Source: Anoxybacteroides tepidamans (GTDB taxonomy: Bacteria > Bacillota > Bacilli > Bacillales > Anoxybacillaceae). From it: a stretch of DNA of 64,000 bases. Both the position numbers and the translations under genes were made by a program. The DNA lies in assembly GCF_014201465.1 (NCBI RefSeq), contig NZ_JACHEP010000005.1:1-64000 (forward strand), in the 5' to 3' direction. The notes beneath the pieces were generated by a model, which was not told the origin of the DNA, searched no databases, and worked only from the letters and a program-made list of their open reading frames with translations. Of this stretch, positions 54,225 to 63,148 are shown in pieces (position 1 is the first letter of the stretch; each line of letters starts with the position of its first letter).

Positions 54225-55412
54225 ATGATGGCAAACGACCTTGTTTATCAAGTAAAAACGATGCGCGAACTGCGCGTCGATGATATTGTCTTGCATCCGA
54301 TTTACCGTCCGGATGGGCTGCTTTTTGTAAAAAAATACAAAAAACTAACAGAATCGGTCATCAAACACATAAAAAAACATTTTCCGCTTGACTATCCGCT
54401 GTTAGTCGTCGAGTCAGAAGAGCAGCTGCAACAATTTCTGCAGTTCAAACAGGAAAATGAGGAAGAGATTTATGAGCAATTTCAAAAACTTTTAACCGTT
54501 CATCAAAAATATATGCATATTCCATTATCAATGGAAATGTATGATGAACAGCTTGTCAAACGAAAAAAGGAAACAAAAGACAAACAAGAAGAGTTTTTTA
54601 AGCGGATCCATCCGAATGTGTTTATGCCGATGTGGCGCATTTTCGAGCAGACGTTTGATTCACTAAGAATGTTGCAGCGGATGAAGCGGCTAAACGAGCA
54701 ACTAAATGATATCATTTCGAAAGATGAAGCAATTTTTGCGTTGTTTAACCGAATGTATCATTATCACGACGTGCTCGTTGTTCACAGCTTAAATACGATG
54801 TGTCTTTCTTTAATGATTGGCGTGGCGCTTGAGTTAAGCGATGAAGAGATCATCGACTTAGCGTTAGCGGCGCTTTTTGCCGATATCGGGTTTACAGAAG
54901 TTCCGAAAGAAGAGTTTGTTCATTATTTGAATAGCGGCAAGCGGAATCAAGAGCTGATTAAAGAACATTTGCGCCTATCAGTAGAAGTGATTTCTACGTC
55001 CCCTCACTGCCGGCGCAAAAGCATCGTTTACGGCATTCTCGATCATCATGAAGAATATGGAGGAACGGGATTCCCAAACAAAAAACAAAAAGAACAAATT
55101 CATTTATTTGGCCGCATTATTGCGATCGCTCAGCTTTACGATGAACTTGTCGGCGGCTATGTGAAAGAAGAAAGCCGGTTGTCGTTTGAAGCGCTTGAAG
55201 AAGTGTGGAAACAAGGCGGTGCGAAAATGGATCCGAACATTATTCGCATCTTTGTTGATAAATCGCGAATTTATAAAGTAGGAGAATGGGTTCGTTTACC
55301 GAATAATGAGCTGGCGCAGGTGATCGGGTTTAAAGATTATATGCGTTATCCGCTTCATCCGATTGTAAAAAAACGAAATGGAGAGATTTACGATTTTTCC
55401 ATACGGTTATGA
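54225..55412 (+). CDS. HD-GYP-like protein with degenerate metal site
   Basis: A 395-residue protein. The N-terminal region (about 1-160) is mainly helical and charged. The C-terminal part resembles an HD-GYP cyclic-di-GMP phosphodiesterase and keeps DHHEEYGGTGFP (about 273-284) and RIIAIAQLYDEL. The HD dyad, normally LHDIGK, is FADIGF (218-223), so the His ligand is lost. It is likely catalytically impaired, perhaps a sensor or regulator. ATG 54225 or 54228, behind AAGGAG. Confidence 0.8.
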   Translation: MMANDLVYQVKTMRELRVDDIVLHPIYRPDGLLFVKKYKKLTESVIKHIKKHFPLDYPLLVVESEEQLQQFLQFKQENEEEIYEQFQKLLTVHQKYMHIPLSMEMYDEQLVKRKKETKDKQEEFFKRIHPNVFMPMWRIFEQTFDSLRMLQRMKRLNEQLNDIISKDEAIFALFNRMYHYHDVLVVHSLNTMCLSLMIGVALELSDEEIIDLALAALFADIGFTEVPKEEFVHYLNSGKRNQELIKEHLRLSVEVISTSPHCRRKSIVYGILDHHEEYGGTGFPNKKQKEQIHLFGRIIAIAQLYDELVGGYVKEESRLSFEALEEVWKQGGAKMDPNIIRIFVDKSRIYKVGEWVRLPNNELAQVIGFKDYMRYPLHPIVKKRNGEIYDFSIRL

Positions 55413-55421
55413 CATGTCAAT

Positions 55422-55448
55422 CCGCTGAACGACTTCAGCGGGTTTTTA
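55422..55448 (+). terminator. Terminator after the HD-GYP-like gene
   Basis: Perfect 8-bp stem CCGCTGAA / TTCAGCGG with a 4-base loop, followed by GTTTTTATT (the first G is just outside the stem). Confidence 0.88.
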
Positions 55449-55452
55449 TTTA

Positions 55453-55483
55453 TGTCAACCATTATTAAAAAATAGTTGACAAT
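55453..55483. promoter_or_regulatory. BirA-type biotin operator
   Basis: Inverted half-sites TGTCAAC (55453-55459) and GTTGACA (55475-55481), extended by ATT/AAT inside. They resemble the Bacillus BirA half-site TTGTTAACC and its complement. The right half covers the -35 of the bioD promoter. Confidence 0.75.
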
Positions 55484-55504
55484 TATATATGCCTCCCTCA
55501 CAAT
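55476..55504 (+). promoter_or_regulatory. Promoter of bioD-bioA
   Basis: -35 TTGACA (55476-55481), 17-base spacer, -10 CACAAT (55499-55504), 35 bases before the bioD GTG. Confidence 0.75.
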
Positions 55505-55538
55505 AGAAATCAAACAACAAGGGAAAGGGGATTTTGCC

Positions 55539-56252
55539 GTGGGAAAAGCGGTATTTATTACTGGAACGGGAACGGACATCGGGAAAACGGTCGTGACATC
55601 TTTTTTGGCGTTTGCTTTTGAGCAAATGGGATGGAAAACAGCGATCTATAAACCGATCCAAACCGGATTGGCAGAAGATGGACGCTCATTTGCGGAGCAA
55701 TATTGGTATGAAACGAGGATGGAACAGAAAGCAGCGGGTTTGTATTGCATGGAACCAGCTGTTTCTCCGCATTTTGCTGCACGATTAACGAACACAACAA
55801 TCGAACCGAAAATGATTCAACAGAAGCTTTCCGAACTGAAACATCAATATGATTTCGTTTTCGTTGAAGGAGCAGGAGGGCTCGCGGTTCCTCTCATCGA
55901 AACGGAGGCAGGATTTTATATGACGAAAGATTTGATTCGTGATGGCGAACTCCCTATCATTATCGTTTCACTGGCAGGATTAGGAGCTATTCATCATGCC
56001 GTCACTACCGTTTCGTATGCTAAACAACATTCACTAGACGTAATAGGACTTGTCATCAATCAATTTGACAACCAAAACGCCATTCATGTTGATAACGTGC
56101 GGACGATTCAGCGCCTGCTTGATTTGCCGGTTCTTGCCAAAATTCCAGTACTGCCGAATGCATCGAAACAAGCTCTCAAAGAACTTGCACAAACGTGGAT
56201 CGAGCGCGGAGAGCAAACATTATTGTTAGGGGGATTGTCCGTTGAAGTATAG
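55539..56252 (+). CDS. bioD: Dethiobiotin synthetase
   Basis: A 237-residue ATPase with the P-loop GTGTDIGKT at residues 9-17 and FVEGAGGLAVPL near residue 108. It closes the ureido ring of biotin with CO2 and ATP. GTG 55539 is 8 bases after GGGAAAGGGG. It overlaps bioA by 11 bases. The order bioD-bioA without bioF, bioB or bioI in the same unit differs from the B. subtilis bioWAFDBI operon. Confidence 0.95.
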   Translation: MGKAVFITGTGTDIGKTVVTSFLAFAFEQMGWKTAIYKPIQTGLAEDGRSFAEQYWYETRMEQKAAGLYCMEPAVSPHFAARLTNTTIEPKMIQQKLSELKHQYDFVFVEGAGGLAVPLIETEAGFYMTKDLIRDGELPIIIVSLAGLGAIHHAVTTVSYAKQHSLDVIGLVINQFDNQNAIHVDNVRTIQRLLDLPVLAKIPVLPNASKQALKELAQTWIERGEQTLLLGGLSVEV

Positions 56253-57612
56253 CTACGAACAACTAGAACAATGGGATAAACAATATGTATGGCATCCGTT
56301 TACGCAAATGAAAACGTACGTGCAGGAAAAGCCGCTCATTATTGAACGGGGACAAGGCAGCTATTTGTTTGACGTGGAAGGAAACCGATATTTAGACGGC
56401 TATGCTTCGCTCTGGGTGAACGTTCACGGCCATAACGACCCCGAGCTCAATGCCGCCTTGCACCAACAAGTCGAAACGATCGCCCATTCGACATTGCTCG
56501 GCTCGGCAAATGTCCCGTCCATTTTGCTGGCGAAAAAATTGGTTGAGCTTTGGCCGGGGCTTTCGAAAGTATTTTATTCTGATACAGGAGCCGCGGCCGT
56601 TGAGATTGCATTAAAAATCGCGTATCAATATTGGCAAAATATCGATCCGGTTAAGTATGCGAAGAAAACGAAATTTGTGTCGCTGAAAGAAGCGTATCAC
56701 GGCGATACGGTCGGCGCTGTTAGCGTCGGCGGAATGGACTTATTTCACCGCATTTTTGAACCGCTATTATTTGAACGAATCGAAGTACTGGCACCGTACG
56801 TATATCGCATGGATGAATACGGCAGCGAAGAAGAGGTCGTTCGCTATTGCTTAGAACAGCTTGAAAACGTATTGGCAGAGCAACATGAACACATTGCCGG
56901 CATGATCGTCGAACCGCTTGTGCAAGGAGCGGCTGGAATCATTACGCATCCGACCGGCTTTTTAAAAGGAGTCGAAACGCTTTGCCGAAAATACGGGGTA
57001 TTGCTCATTTGCGATGAAGTGGCGGTCGGGTTTGGCCGGACTGGAACGATGTTTGCGTGCGAGCAGGAAGAAGTGCGCCCTGATATCGTCTGCTTAGGAA
57101 AAGGCATCACCGGCGGGTATATGCCGCTGGCAGCAACGCTCACAACCGAAGCCATTTATGAAGCGTTTTTAGGAGACATCACCGAAAATAAAACGTTTTA
57201 TCATGGCCATACGTATACGGGAAATCAGCTGTCTTGTTCGGTGGCGTTAAAAAATATTGAACTAATGGAAAAACGGAATCTCGTATCGGATGTGCAGCGA
57301 AAAGCCATTATATTGTCGCAAAAATTGCAAAAGCTTTACGAATTGCCGATCGTTGGCGACGTGCGCCAAAAAGGCTTGATGGTCGGCATTGAAATCGTGA
57401 AAGACCGAAAAACGAAAGAAACGTTTGATCGTTCAGAGCAATTTGAACATCGCACGATTTTAGAGGCAAGAAAACGCGGGTTGATCATTCGGCCGCTCGG
57501 ACCGGTATTGACGTTTATTCCGGTGCTTGCGATGACGGACGAACAATTGGAAACAGCCGTCGATATTCTTTTTGATTCCATTGCGTTTATGACGAAGGAA
57601 ATTTCGCGCTAG
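56242..57612 (+). CDS. bioA: BioA, 7,8-diaminopelargonic acid (DAPA) synthase
   Basis: A 456-residue class III aminotransferase that makes DAPA from KAPA. It has YVWHPFTQMKTY (substrate and PLP pocket), DTGAAAVEIALK, DEVAVGFGRTG and the PLP Lys in CLGKGITGGYMPLAAT. Whether the amino donor is AdoMet or lysine (as in B. subtilis) cannot be told by eye. TTG 56242 follows AGGGGGA, within the end of bioD. Confidence 0.94.
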   Translation: MKYSYEQLEQWDKQYVWHPFTQMKTYVQEKPLIIERGQGSYLFDVEGNRYLDGYASLWVNVHGHNDPELNAALHQQVETIAHSTLLGSANVPSILLAKKLVELWPGLSKVFYSDTGAAAVEIALKIAYQYWQNIDPVKYAKKTKFVSLKEAYHGDTVGAVSVGGMDLFHRIFEPLLFERIEVLAPYVYRMDEYGSEEEVVRYCLEQLENVLAEQHEHIAGMIVEPLVQGAAGIITHPTGFLKGVETLCRKYGVLLICDEVAVGFGRTGTMFACEQEEVRPDIVCLGKGITGGYMPLAATLTTEAIYEAFLGDITENKTFYHGHTYTGNQLSCSVALKNIELMEKRNLVSDVQRKAIILSQKLQKLYELPIVGDVRQKGLMVGIEIVKDRKTKETFDRSEQFEHRTILEARKRGLIIRPLGPVLTFIPVLAMTDEQLETAVDILFDSIAFMTKEISR

Positions 57613-57619
57613 TTTCAGG

Positions 57620-57651
57620 CGCTGTCTAGTTCATCTAGGCAGCGTTTTTTT
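57620..57651 (+). terminator. Terminator after bioA
   Basis: A 10-bp stem CGCTGTCTAG / CTAGGCAGCG with one wobble and a 5-base loop, followed by seven T. It shows that the biotin unit ends here. Confidence 0.92.
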
Positions 57652-57746
57652 ATTTGTTGTGACTGGACATTCGCCCACTCTCTCCACGTTTATCCTACAT
57701 ATGTATAGAATGTAGCGATCGAAATCATTAAGGGAGGATGAATGCG

Positions 57747-57974
57747 ATGAATGATGTGAATTTACAAGATACAAGAATATGGGGCTTTGGTCGTCCGTTC
57801 TTTGGCGGTCCATTCTTTGGAGGCTTTGGTCGTCCGTTCTTTGGCGGTCCATTCTTTGGAGGTTTTGGTCGCCCATTCTTTGGCGGATTTTTAGGTGGAT
57901 TGTTAGGTAGTGCCTTAATCCCACCGTTTTACGGATATCCATATTACGGTTATCCGTACGGCCCAATTTGGTAA
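57747..57974 (+). CDS. Gly/Phe/Tyr-rich small protein with 13-residue repeats (probable spore-associated)
   Basis: A 75-residue protein. A 39-base unit encoding GFGRPFFGGPFFG is present twice in tandem (57783-57821, 57822-57860), then a third partial unit. The C-terminal part is GGLLGSALIPP followed by a Tyr/Pro/Gly tail. It is paralogous to the next gene. ATG 57747 lies 9 bases after AGGGAGG. Composition and CotF-like neighbours suggest a coat or spore-surface protein; this is inference. Confidence 0.7.
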   Translation: MNDVNLQDTRIWGFGRPFFGGPFFGGFGRPFFGGPFFGGFGRPFFGGFLGGLLGSALIPPFYGYPYYGYPYGPIW

Positions 57975-58007
57975 TCATTTTAAAAATTCCGTTGTGAGAG
58001 GAGAATC

Positions 58008-58181
58008 ATGATGATTCGGCACTATCCATATGAGGAACGATGGTTTTTTGGCGGCCCGTTTTTTGGCGGGTTATTAGGCGGTTTGCTTGGCAGCGCCTTA
58101 ATCCCATCACTTTTTTACGGGTATCCAAGACCGTATCCTCTGTATCCTCCTTATTTTCCTTATGGAGGATATTGGTATTAA
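58008..58181 (+). CDS. Gly/Tyr/Pro-rich 57-residue protein, paralogue of the preceding gene
   Basis: It starts at ATG 58008 (or 58011) behind GAGAGGAG and encodes MMIRHYPYEERWFFGGPFF, then GGLLGGLLGSALIPSLFYGY and a Tyr/Pro-rich tail ending in GGYWY. The GGLLGSALIP core is shared with the upstream protein. Function unknown; probable structural spore protein. Co-transcription with 57747 is likely (33-base gap). Confidence 0.72.
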   Translation: MMIRHYPYEERWFFGGPFFGGLLGGLLGSALIPSLFYGYPRPYPLYPPYFPYGGYWY

Positions 58182-58222
58182 TTGACATGCCTCCCCGTAC
58201 GACATGTACGGGGACAGGTGTT

Positions 58223-58555
58223 TTATTGAACGTTGTTTTGATATGGGAATTGACTTGTGTATCCTTGAAATTGTTGATACGATTGTTGCAGTTTTTGCTG
58301 GTTAGCGACTTCGAGTTTGTACCACCCTTTTTTAAACATTAAGTTATACAGTTCGCGCTGACAACTTTGCGTTTCCGTAAAAATATTGAGCATATCTTGA
58401 TACAACTGTTCATGACTCGCTTCATGTAAAAACGTGCTATATGAAGAGGTCATATACTTTTCTGTTGTTAACATATCATTCAAAAAATCGCGATCGTTCA
58501 TTTGCGGCGTTTTTGGTACTTGTGTTTCACGATTTTGGATTGTTTGCTGGTTCAT
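58223..58555 (-). CDS. CotF-like spore coat protein
   Basis: A 110-residue protein of the CotF/DUF family: an N-terminal Gln-rich tail, then a helical bundle with NDRDFLNDMLTTEKYMTSSY and a C-terminal Gln/Tyr-rich segment. CotF-like proteins are inner-coat components. It is second in a two-gene minus-strand unit, 15 bases after its partner. It converges on the Gly-rich genes. Confidence 0.82.
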   Translation of the reverse strand: MNQQTIQNRETQVPKTPQMNDRDFLNDMLTTEKYMTSSYSTFLHEASHEQLYQDMLNIFTETQSCQRELYNLMFKKGWYKLEVANQQKLQQSYQQFQGYTSQFPYQNNVQ

Positions 58556-58570
58556 TGTGTTTCCTCCTTG

Positions 58571-58837
58571 CTATTGTAACGGTGTTTTCGGCTGATTCGG
58601 ATTTTGCAAATGCTGCAGCATGCGTTGGTAATGGCGCTGGTGCATTTGTCCTGCCCGTTCGATGGCGGCAACGACTTCTTGATCTTGACATTGCGATGCA
58701 AAAAAATGTGCTTTTTTCATCGCGAGTAAATTCCATGACATCATGTCTGTTAAATATAGAGCATCTTTTGTCGAAATAACTTGCGGCGGCTGTGGCATTC
58801 CTGCCTGTTGCGTCATTGTTTGTTGTTGCATTTGCAT
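58571..58837 (-). CDS. Small helical Gln/Met-rich protein, CotF-like partner
   Basis: An 88-residue protein. The Gln/Met-rich N-terminus is followed by STKDALYLTDMMSWNLLAMK and QDQEVVAAIERAGQMHQRHY, a ferritin-like/CotF-type helical pattern. It is usually found next to CotF-type coat genes in Bacillaceae. It starts behind a GAAAGGAG ribosome site. Confidence 0.78.
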   Translation of the reverse strand: MQMQQQTMTQQAGMPQPPQVISTKDALYLTDMMSWNLLAMKKAHFFASQCQDQEVVAAIERAGQMHQRHYQRMLQHLQNPNQPKTPLQ

Positions 58838-58937
58838 ATGGCAGACTCCTTTCTTGATAGATCGTTCGGTTGTAGATTATCCGTTTCAGGGCAATTTATA
58901 CATAGGACGAGTTTTGTCAAAAAAAGATATTTATGAG

Positions 58938-59030
58938 GTCGGCGTGTTGATTAACCAATAAAAAACTGTTGAGATGGTTCTATTTCTAGCTTTTCTGCCG
59001 CAGTCGGCAAGCAATTCTCTTGCCGACTGA
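58938..59030 (-). mobile_element. MITE-like element, truncated copy 3
   Basis: It begins with GGCGTGTTGATTAACCAATA and keeps TCTATTTCTAGCTTTTCTGC and the hairpin AGTCGGCAAG / CTTGCCGACT (59002-59028). After that it diverges. No second terminal repeat is seen downstream, so no target duplication can be assigned. It lies between the CotF-like genes and yuzL. Confidence 0.75.
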
Positions 59031-59153
59031 TACGGCTACTTTATGTGTCGCTTCGCGGAGATAACGTAGTTTTCATCCTAAAAGGAATGGTGTGCAAATA
59101 CAATAAATAAAGGAAAAGGAGCCGACTAATGAAAACGTCATCCTTTCATTTTC

Positions 59154-59300
59154 CTATCCTTCCATGTTTTGTTTTTTATACTGCTGGTTTTGGCTCGTTT
59201 TCTTTCCGCCGCCGTCCATTTCAACCGTCGGGCCTGCATTTCCTTTCACGCTTGCGGCACTCACTGCGGTTTTCGATGGGTTTTTTTGCATTTTTGCCAT
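59154..59300 (-). CDS. yuzL: YuzL-family small protein
   Basis: A 48-residue protein, MAKMQKNPSKTAVSAASVKG then NAGPTVEMDGGGKKTSQ and a QYKKQNM tail, matching the YuzL family as I recall it. Function unknown; small, basic and soluble, SASP-like in composition. ATG 59300 has a strong GGAGGTGG ribosome site. In B. subtilis yuzL is also next to fadN (yusL). A longer upstream extension in frame is not supported. Confidence 0.82.
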   Translation of the reverse strand: MAKMQKNPSKTAVSAASVKGNAGPTVEMDGGGKKTSQNQQYKKQNMEG

Positions 59301-59374
59301 GTTTGCCACCTCCGTTATTAGCATCGCCAGCAAAAATCTTTCATACTCTAGACAAAAAATGTTAAGTTTATATA

Positions 59375-59403
59375 TTGCGAAAATTTGCAACATATTTTAT
59401 ATT
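59375..59403 (+). promoter_or_regulatory. Promoter of fadN operon
   Basis: -35 TTGCGA (59375-59380), 17-base spacer, -10 TATATT (59398-59403). The start near 59410 would place the FadR box about 40 bases downstream. Confidence 0.6.
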
Positions 59404-59448
59404 TAAATATAGAGGAACGTTGATGCGAAATTTTTTTTCGACAAAAAA

Positions 59449-59466
59449 TGAATGACTATTCATTCA
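59449..59466. promoter_or_regulatory. FadR operator
   Basis: TGAATGACTATTCATTCA is a perfect match to the Bacillus FadR (YsiA) palindrome TGAATGAMTANTCATTCA. It lies 22 bases before fadN. Long-chain acyl-CoA releases FadR. Confidence 0.9.
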
Positions 59467-59488
59467 ATAGAGGCGAGGGGGAACTTTC

Positions 59489-61873
59489 ATGGTTAAACGA
59501 ATCAAAAGAGCCGCTGTCCTTGGTTCTGGGGTGATGGGTTCCGGGATTGCGGCGCATTTAGCCAATGTCGGGATTCCAACATTGCTGCTCGACATCGTGC
59601 CGCGTGAATTGACAAAAGAGGAGGAAGCAAAAGGGCTAACGCTCGAGCATAAAGAAGTACGCAACCGCTTGGTCAATCAAGCACTTCAAAAGCTGTTAAA
59701 ACAAAAGCCGGCACCGCTCATGTCTAAGGAGAAGCTCGCACTCATTGAAGTCGGGAACTTTGAAGACGATTTCCATCGTTTGTCGGAAGCGGATTGGATT
59801 ATCGAAGTCGTCGTCGAACGATTGGATGTCAAAAAGAGCGTCTTCGCCAAAGTCGATGAGGTGAGAAAACCGGGAAGCATTGTCAGCTCCAATACGTCAG
59901 GAATTTCGGTTGAAGCGATGGCAGAAGGCCGTTCTGAAGATTTTAAAAAACATTTTTTAGGCACTCATTTCTTCAACCCGCCGCGCTATTTGAAATTGCT
60001 TGAAGTGATTCCGACAAAGGATACTGATCCGGAAGTCGTTTCGTTTATGAAAACGTTCGGTGAAGATGTCCTCGGCAAAGGCGTTGTCATGGCGAAAGAT
60101 ACGCCGAACTTTATCGCCAACCGCATCGGTACGTACGGATTGTTAGTGACGGTAAGAGAGATGATGAAAGGCGGCTACAGTGTCGGCGAAGTCGATTCCG
60201 TCACCGGTCCGCTCATCGGACGGCCGAAGAGTGCCACCTTCCGCACGCTCGATGTCGTCGGATTGGATACGTTTACCCACGTAGCGAATAACGTATTTGA
60301 AAAAGTCGAAGGGGAAGAAAAAGAAGCATTTCACGTCCCTGATTTTATGAAAGCAATGCTTGAAAAAGGCTGGCTCGGCAGCAAATCTGGTCAAGGCTTT
60401 TTCTTAAAAAAAGGAAAAGACATTTTAGAACTGAACTACGAAACGCTGGAATACGAGCCGAGCAAAAAATTAAAAACGCCAGCTATAGAAATGAGCAAAC
60501 AAGCGAAAGGCTTAGCCAATAAATTGAAAGCGCTTGTATATGCAGATGACCGTGCTGGCACGTTGCTTTGGAATATTTTTAGTTCCGTTCTGCTTTATTC
60601 GGCAAAATTGCTCGGAGAAATCGCCGACGATATCGTGGCGATCGACCGCGCAATGAAATGGGGGTTTGGCTGGGAACTCGGTCCGTTTGAAACGTGGGAT
60701 GCGATCGGTCTCGAGCAATCGGTTCGCAAAATGCAGGCGGAAGGACGGAATATCCCGGATTGGATCACTGAAATGCTGGCAAACGGACACACATCGTTCT
60801 ACAAAACGGAAAACGGCAACGTGCTCTTTTACGATCGCGGCAAATACAAAGCGGTAGAGGAAAACGTCAAAGTCATTCATATTCAACGTCTGAAAGAAGC
60901 AAAAGGCATTATTAAGAAAAATAGCGGTGCAAGTCTCATTGACCTCGGCGATGATGTCGCGCTATTAGAGTTTCATTCGCCAAACAACGCAATCGGTTTA
61001 GATATTGTGCAAATGATCAACTATGCGCTCGAAGAAGTCGATCGCAACTACAAAGGACTTGTCATCGGTAACCAAGGCAAAAATTTCTGCGTCGGCGCCA
61101 ACCTTGCGATGATTTTAATGGAAGCGCAAGACGACAACTATTTGGAAATTGAGCTTGTCGTCCGTCAATTCCAGCAGGCGATGATGAACATTAAATACAG
61201 TCCAAAACCAGTAGTGGCGGCACCATTTGCGATGACACTCGGCGGTGGAACGGAAATTTGCTTGCCGTCTGCCCGCATTCAAGCAGCAGCTGAAACGTAC
61301 ATGGGGCTTGTCGAAGTCGGTGTCGGCCTCATTCCGGGCGGCGGCGGAAACAAAGAACTGTACATTAAACATTTAAATAGCTTGCCAAACGGTGTTGAAT
61401 TTGATCTACAAAAAGTTGCGAACAAAGTATTTGAAACGATTGCGATGGCGAAAGTGTCGACGTCGGCGATCGAAGCGCGTGAATTAAACTTTTTAAACAA
61501 TACAGACGGCATTTCGATGAATGGCGATCATTTGTTACACGATGCAAAACAGGCAGTCCTCACGCTCTATGACAACGGCTATCAGCCACCCGTGCGCAAA
61601 AAAGTGCCAGTGGTCGGCGAAACTGGGTATGCGACGCTATTATTGGCAGCACAGTCGATGCATCTTTCCGGCTATATTACCGACCACGACTTAACGATTG
61701 CGAAAAAGCTCGCATACGTCATTGCTGGAGGAAAAGTGCCGTACGGAACGGAAGTCGATGAACAATATTTATTAGATTTAGAGCGGGAAGCGTTTTTAAG
61801 TTTAGTAGGCGAACCGAAATCACAAGCGAGAATGCAGCATATGCTTGTCAAAGGGAAACCGTTGCGTAACTAA
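59489..61873 (+). CDS. fadN: FadN, 3-hydroxyacyl-CoA dehydrogenase / enoyl-CoA hydratase
   Basis: A 794-residue two-function beta-oxidation enzyme. The N-terminal NAD-binding part begins [16 protein letters not shown] and contains [16 protein letters not shown] and NFIANRIG. The C-terminal crotonase part (about 490-700) has [15 protein letters not shown] and [14 protein letters not shown]. The dehydrogenase comes first, the reverse of E. coli FadB. First gene of fadN-fadA-fadE. ATG 59489 follows GAGGGGGA. Confidence 0.96.
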   Translation: MVKRIKRAAVLGSGVMGSGIAAHLANVGIPTLLLDIVPRELTKEEEAKGLTLEHKEVRNRLVNQALQKLLKQKPAPLMSKEKLALIEVGNFEDDFHRLSEADWIIEVVVERLDVKKSVFAKVDEVRKPGSIVSSNTSGISVEAMAEGRSEDFKKHFLGTHFFNPPRYLKLLEVIPTKDTDPEVVSFMKTFGEDVLGKGVVMAKDTPNFIANRIGTYGLLVTVREMMKGGYSVGEVDSVTGPLIGRPKSATFRTLDVVGLDTFTHVANNVFEKVEGEEKEAFHVPDFMKAMLEKGWLGSKSGQGFFLKKGKDILELNYETLEYEPSKKLKTPAIEMSKQAKGLANKLKALVYADDRAGTLLWNIFSSVLLYSAKLLGEIADDIVAIDRAMKWGFGWELGPFETWDAIGLEQSVRKMQAEGRNIPDWITEMLANGHTSFYKTENGNVLFYDRGKYKAVEENVKVIHIQRLKEAKGIIKKNSGASLIDLGDDVALLEFHSPNNAIGLDIVQMINYALEEVDRNYKGLVIGNQGKNFCVGANLAMILMEAQDDNYLEIELVVRQFQQAMMNIKYSPKPVVAAPFAMTLGGGTEICLPSARIQAAAETYMGLVEVGVGLIPGGGGNKELYIKHLNSLPNGVEFDLQKVANKVFETIAMAKVSTSAIEARELNFLNNTDGISMNGDHLLHDAKQAVLTLYDNGYQPPVRKKVPVVGETGYATLLLAAQSMHLSGYITDHDLTIAKKLAYVIAGGKVPYGTEVDEQYLLDLEREAFLSLVGEPKSQARMQHMLVKGKPLRN

Positions 61874-61911
61874 AATGGGAAGAAAAGCTCATAAAAACAG
61901 GGGGGAAGATT

Positions 61912-63087
61912 GTGAGAGAAGCGGTCATTGTAGCGGGGGCGCGTACGCCTGTCGGAAAAGCGAAAAAAGGAACGCTTGCCTATGTGCGTCCGGATGATTT
62001 AGGGGCACTTGTCGTGAAAGAAACGTTAAAACGGGCAGGAAACTATGAAGGGAATATTGACGATTTAATTATCGGTTGTGCGATGCCGGAAGCGGAACAA
62101 GGATTAAACATCGCCCGCAACATCGGAGCGTTAGCTGGACTTCCGTACACCGTTCCAGCGATTACGATCAATCGTTATTGCTCATCAGGATTACAAGCGA
62201 TTGCTTACGCTGCGGAGCGGATTATGCTTGGGCATTCGGATACAGTAATTGCCGGCGGCGTCGAATCAATGAGCCTTGTACCAATGATGGGGCACGTCGT
62301 ACGTCCAAACGTGAAAATCGCTGAAAACGCGCCGGAATATTACATGTCGATGGGGCATACGGCTGAGCAAGTGGCGATGAAATACGGCGTTACGCGCGAA
62401 GATCAAGATGCGTTTGCCGTACGCAGCCATCAACGGGCGGCAAAAGCAATTCGCGAAGGAAAATTTGTCGATGAAATCGTTCCGGTTGAAGTAACGATTC
62501 GCAAAATCGAGAACAACAAAGTTATTGAAAAAACGGTATTGTTTTCTGAAGATGAAGGCGTGCGCCCAGATACGAACATGGAAACGCTCGCGAAACTGCG
62601 TCCGGCGTTTGCTGTCGACGGAACGGTCACGGCTGGAAACGCTTCGCAAACGAGCGACGGCGCCGCAGCGGTCATGGTCATGGATCGTGAAAAAGCGGAA
62701 TCGTTAGGCTTAAAACCGCTCGGGAAGTTCCGTTCGTTCGCGGTGGCTGGGGTACCGCCGGAAGTGATGGGCATTGGTCCGGTCGCAGCCATCCCGAAAG
62801 CGTTGAAGCTTGCGGGGTTGGAACTTTCTGACATTGGGTTATTTGAACTCAACGAAGCGTTTGCTTCCCAATCGATCCAAGTCATTCGCGAGCTTGGCTT
62901 AGACGAAGAAAAAGTGAATGTCAACGGCGGAGCGATTGCGCTCGGTCATCCGCTTGGCTGTACTGGCGCGAAATTGACGTTATCGCTTCTTTATGAAATG
63001 CGCCGCCGCAACGAACAGTTTGGCATCGTTACGATGTGCATCGGCGGCGGCATGGGCGCAGCAGGTGTGTTTGAATTAATCGACTAA
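61912..63087 (+). CDS. fadA: FadA, acetyl-CoA C-acyltransferase (thiolase)
   Basis: A 391-residue thiolase. It has the acyl-enzyme Cys in [10 protein letters not shown] near residue 92, His in [14 protein letters not shown] and the second Cys in [11 protein letters not shown] near 378. It cleaves 3-ketoacyl-CoA, releasing acetyl-CoA. GTG 61912 follows GGGGGGAAG. Confidence 0.96.
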   Translation: MREAVIVAGARTPVGKAKKGTLAYVRPDDLGALVVKETLKRAGNYEGNIDDLIIGCAMPEAEQGLNIARNIGALAGLPYTVPAITINRYCSSGLQAIAYAAERIMLGHSDTVIAGGVESMSLVPMMGHVVRPNVKIAENAPEYYMSMGHTAEQVAMKYGVTREDQDAFAVRSHQRAAKAIREGKFVDEIVPVEVTIRKIENNKVIEKTVLFSEDEGVRPDTNMETLAKLRPAFAVDGTVTAGNASQTSDGAAAVMVMDREKAESLGLKPLGKFRSFAVAGVPPEVMGIGPVAAIPKALKLAGLELSDIGLFELNEAFASQSIQVIRELGLDEEKVNVNGGAIALGHPLGCTGAKLTLSLLYEMRRRNEQFGIVTMCIGGGMGAAGVFELID

Positions 63088-63148
63088 CAAGCGGTGCGGG
63101 CGGTATTTTTCCGCCCCATCTGTTCAACAATAAGGGGGAGGAATAACG

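Noticed and set aside
59129-59365. Plus-strand ORF of 78 codons opposite yuzL
   Set aside because: The minus strand has a clear YuzL-type protein with a GGAGGTGG ribosome site; the plus-strand frame is Phe/Arg/Leu-rich and matches no family.
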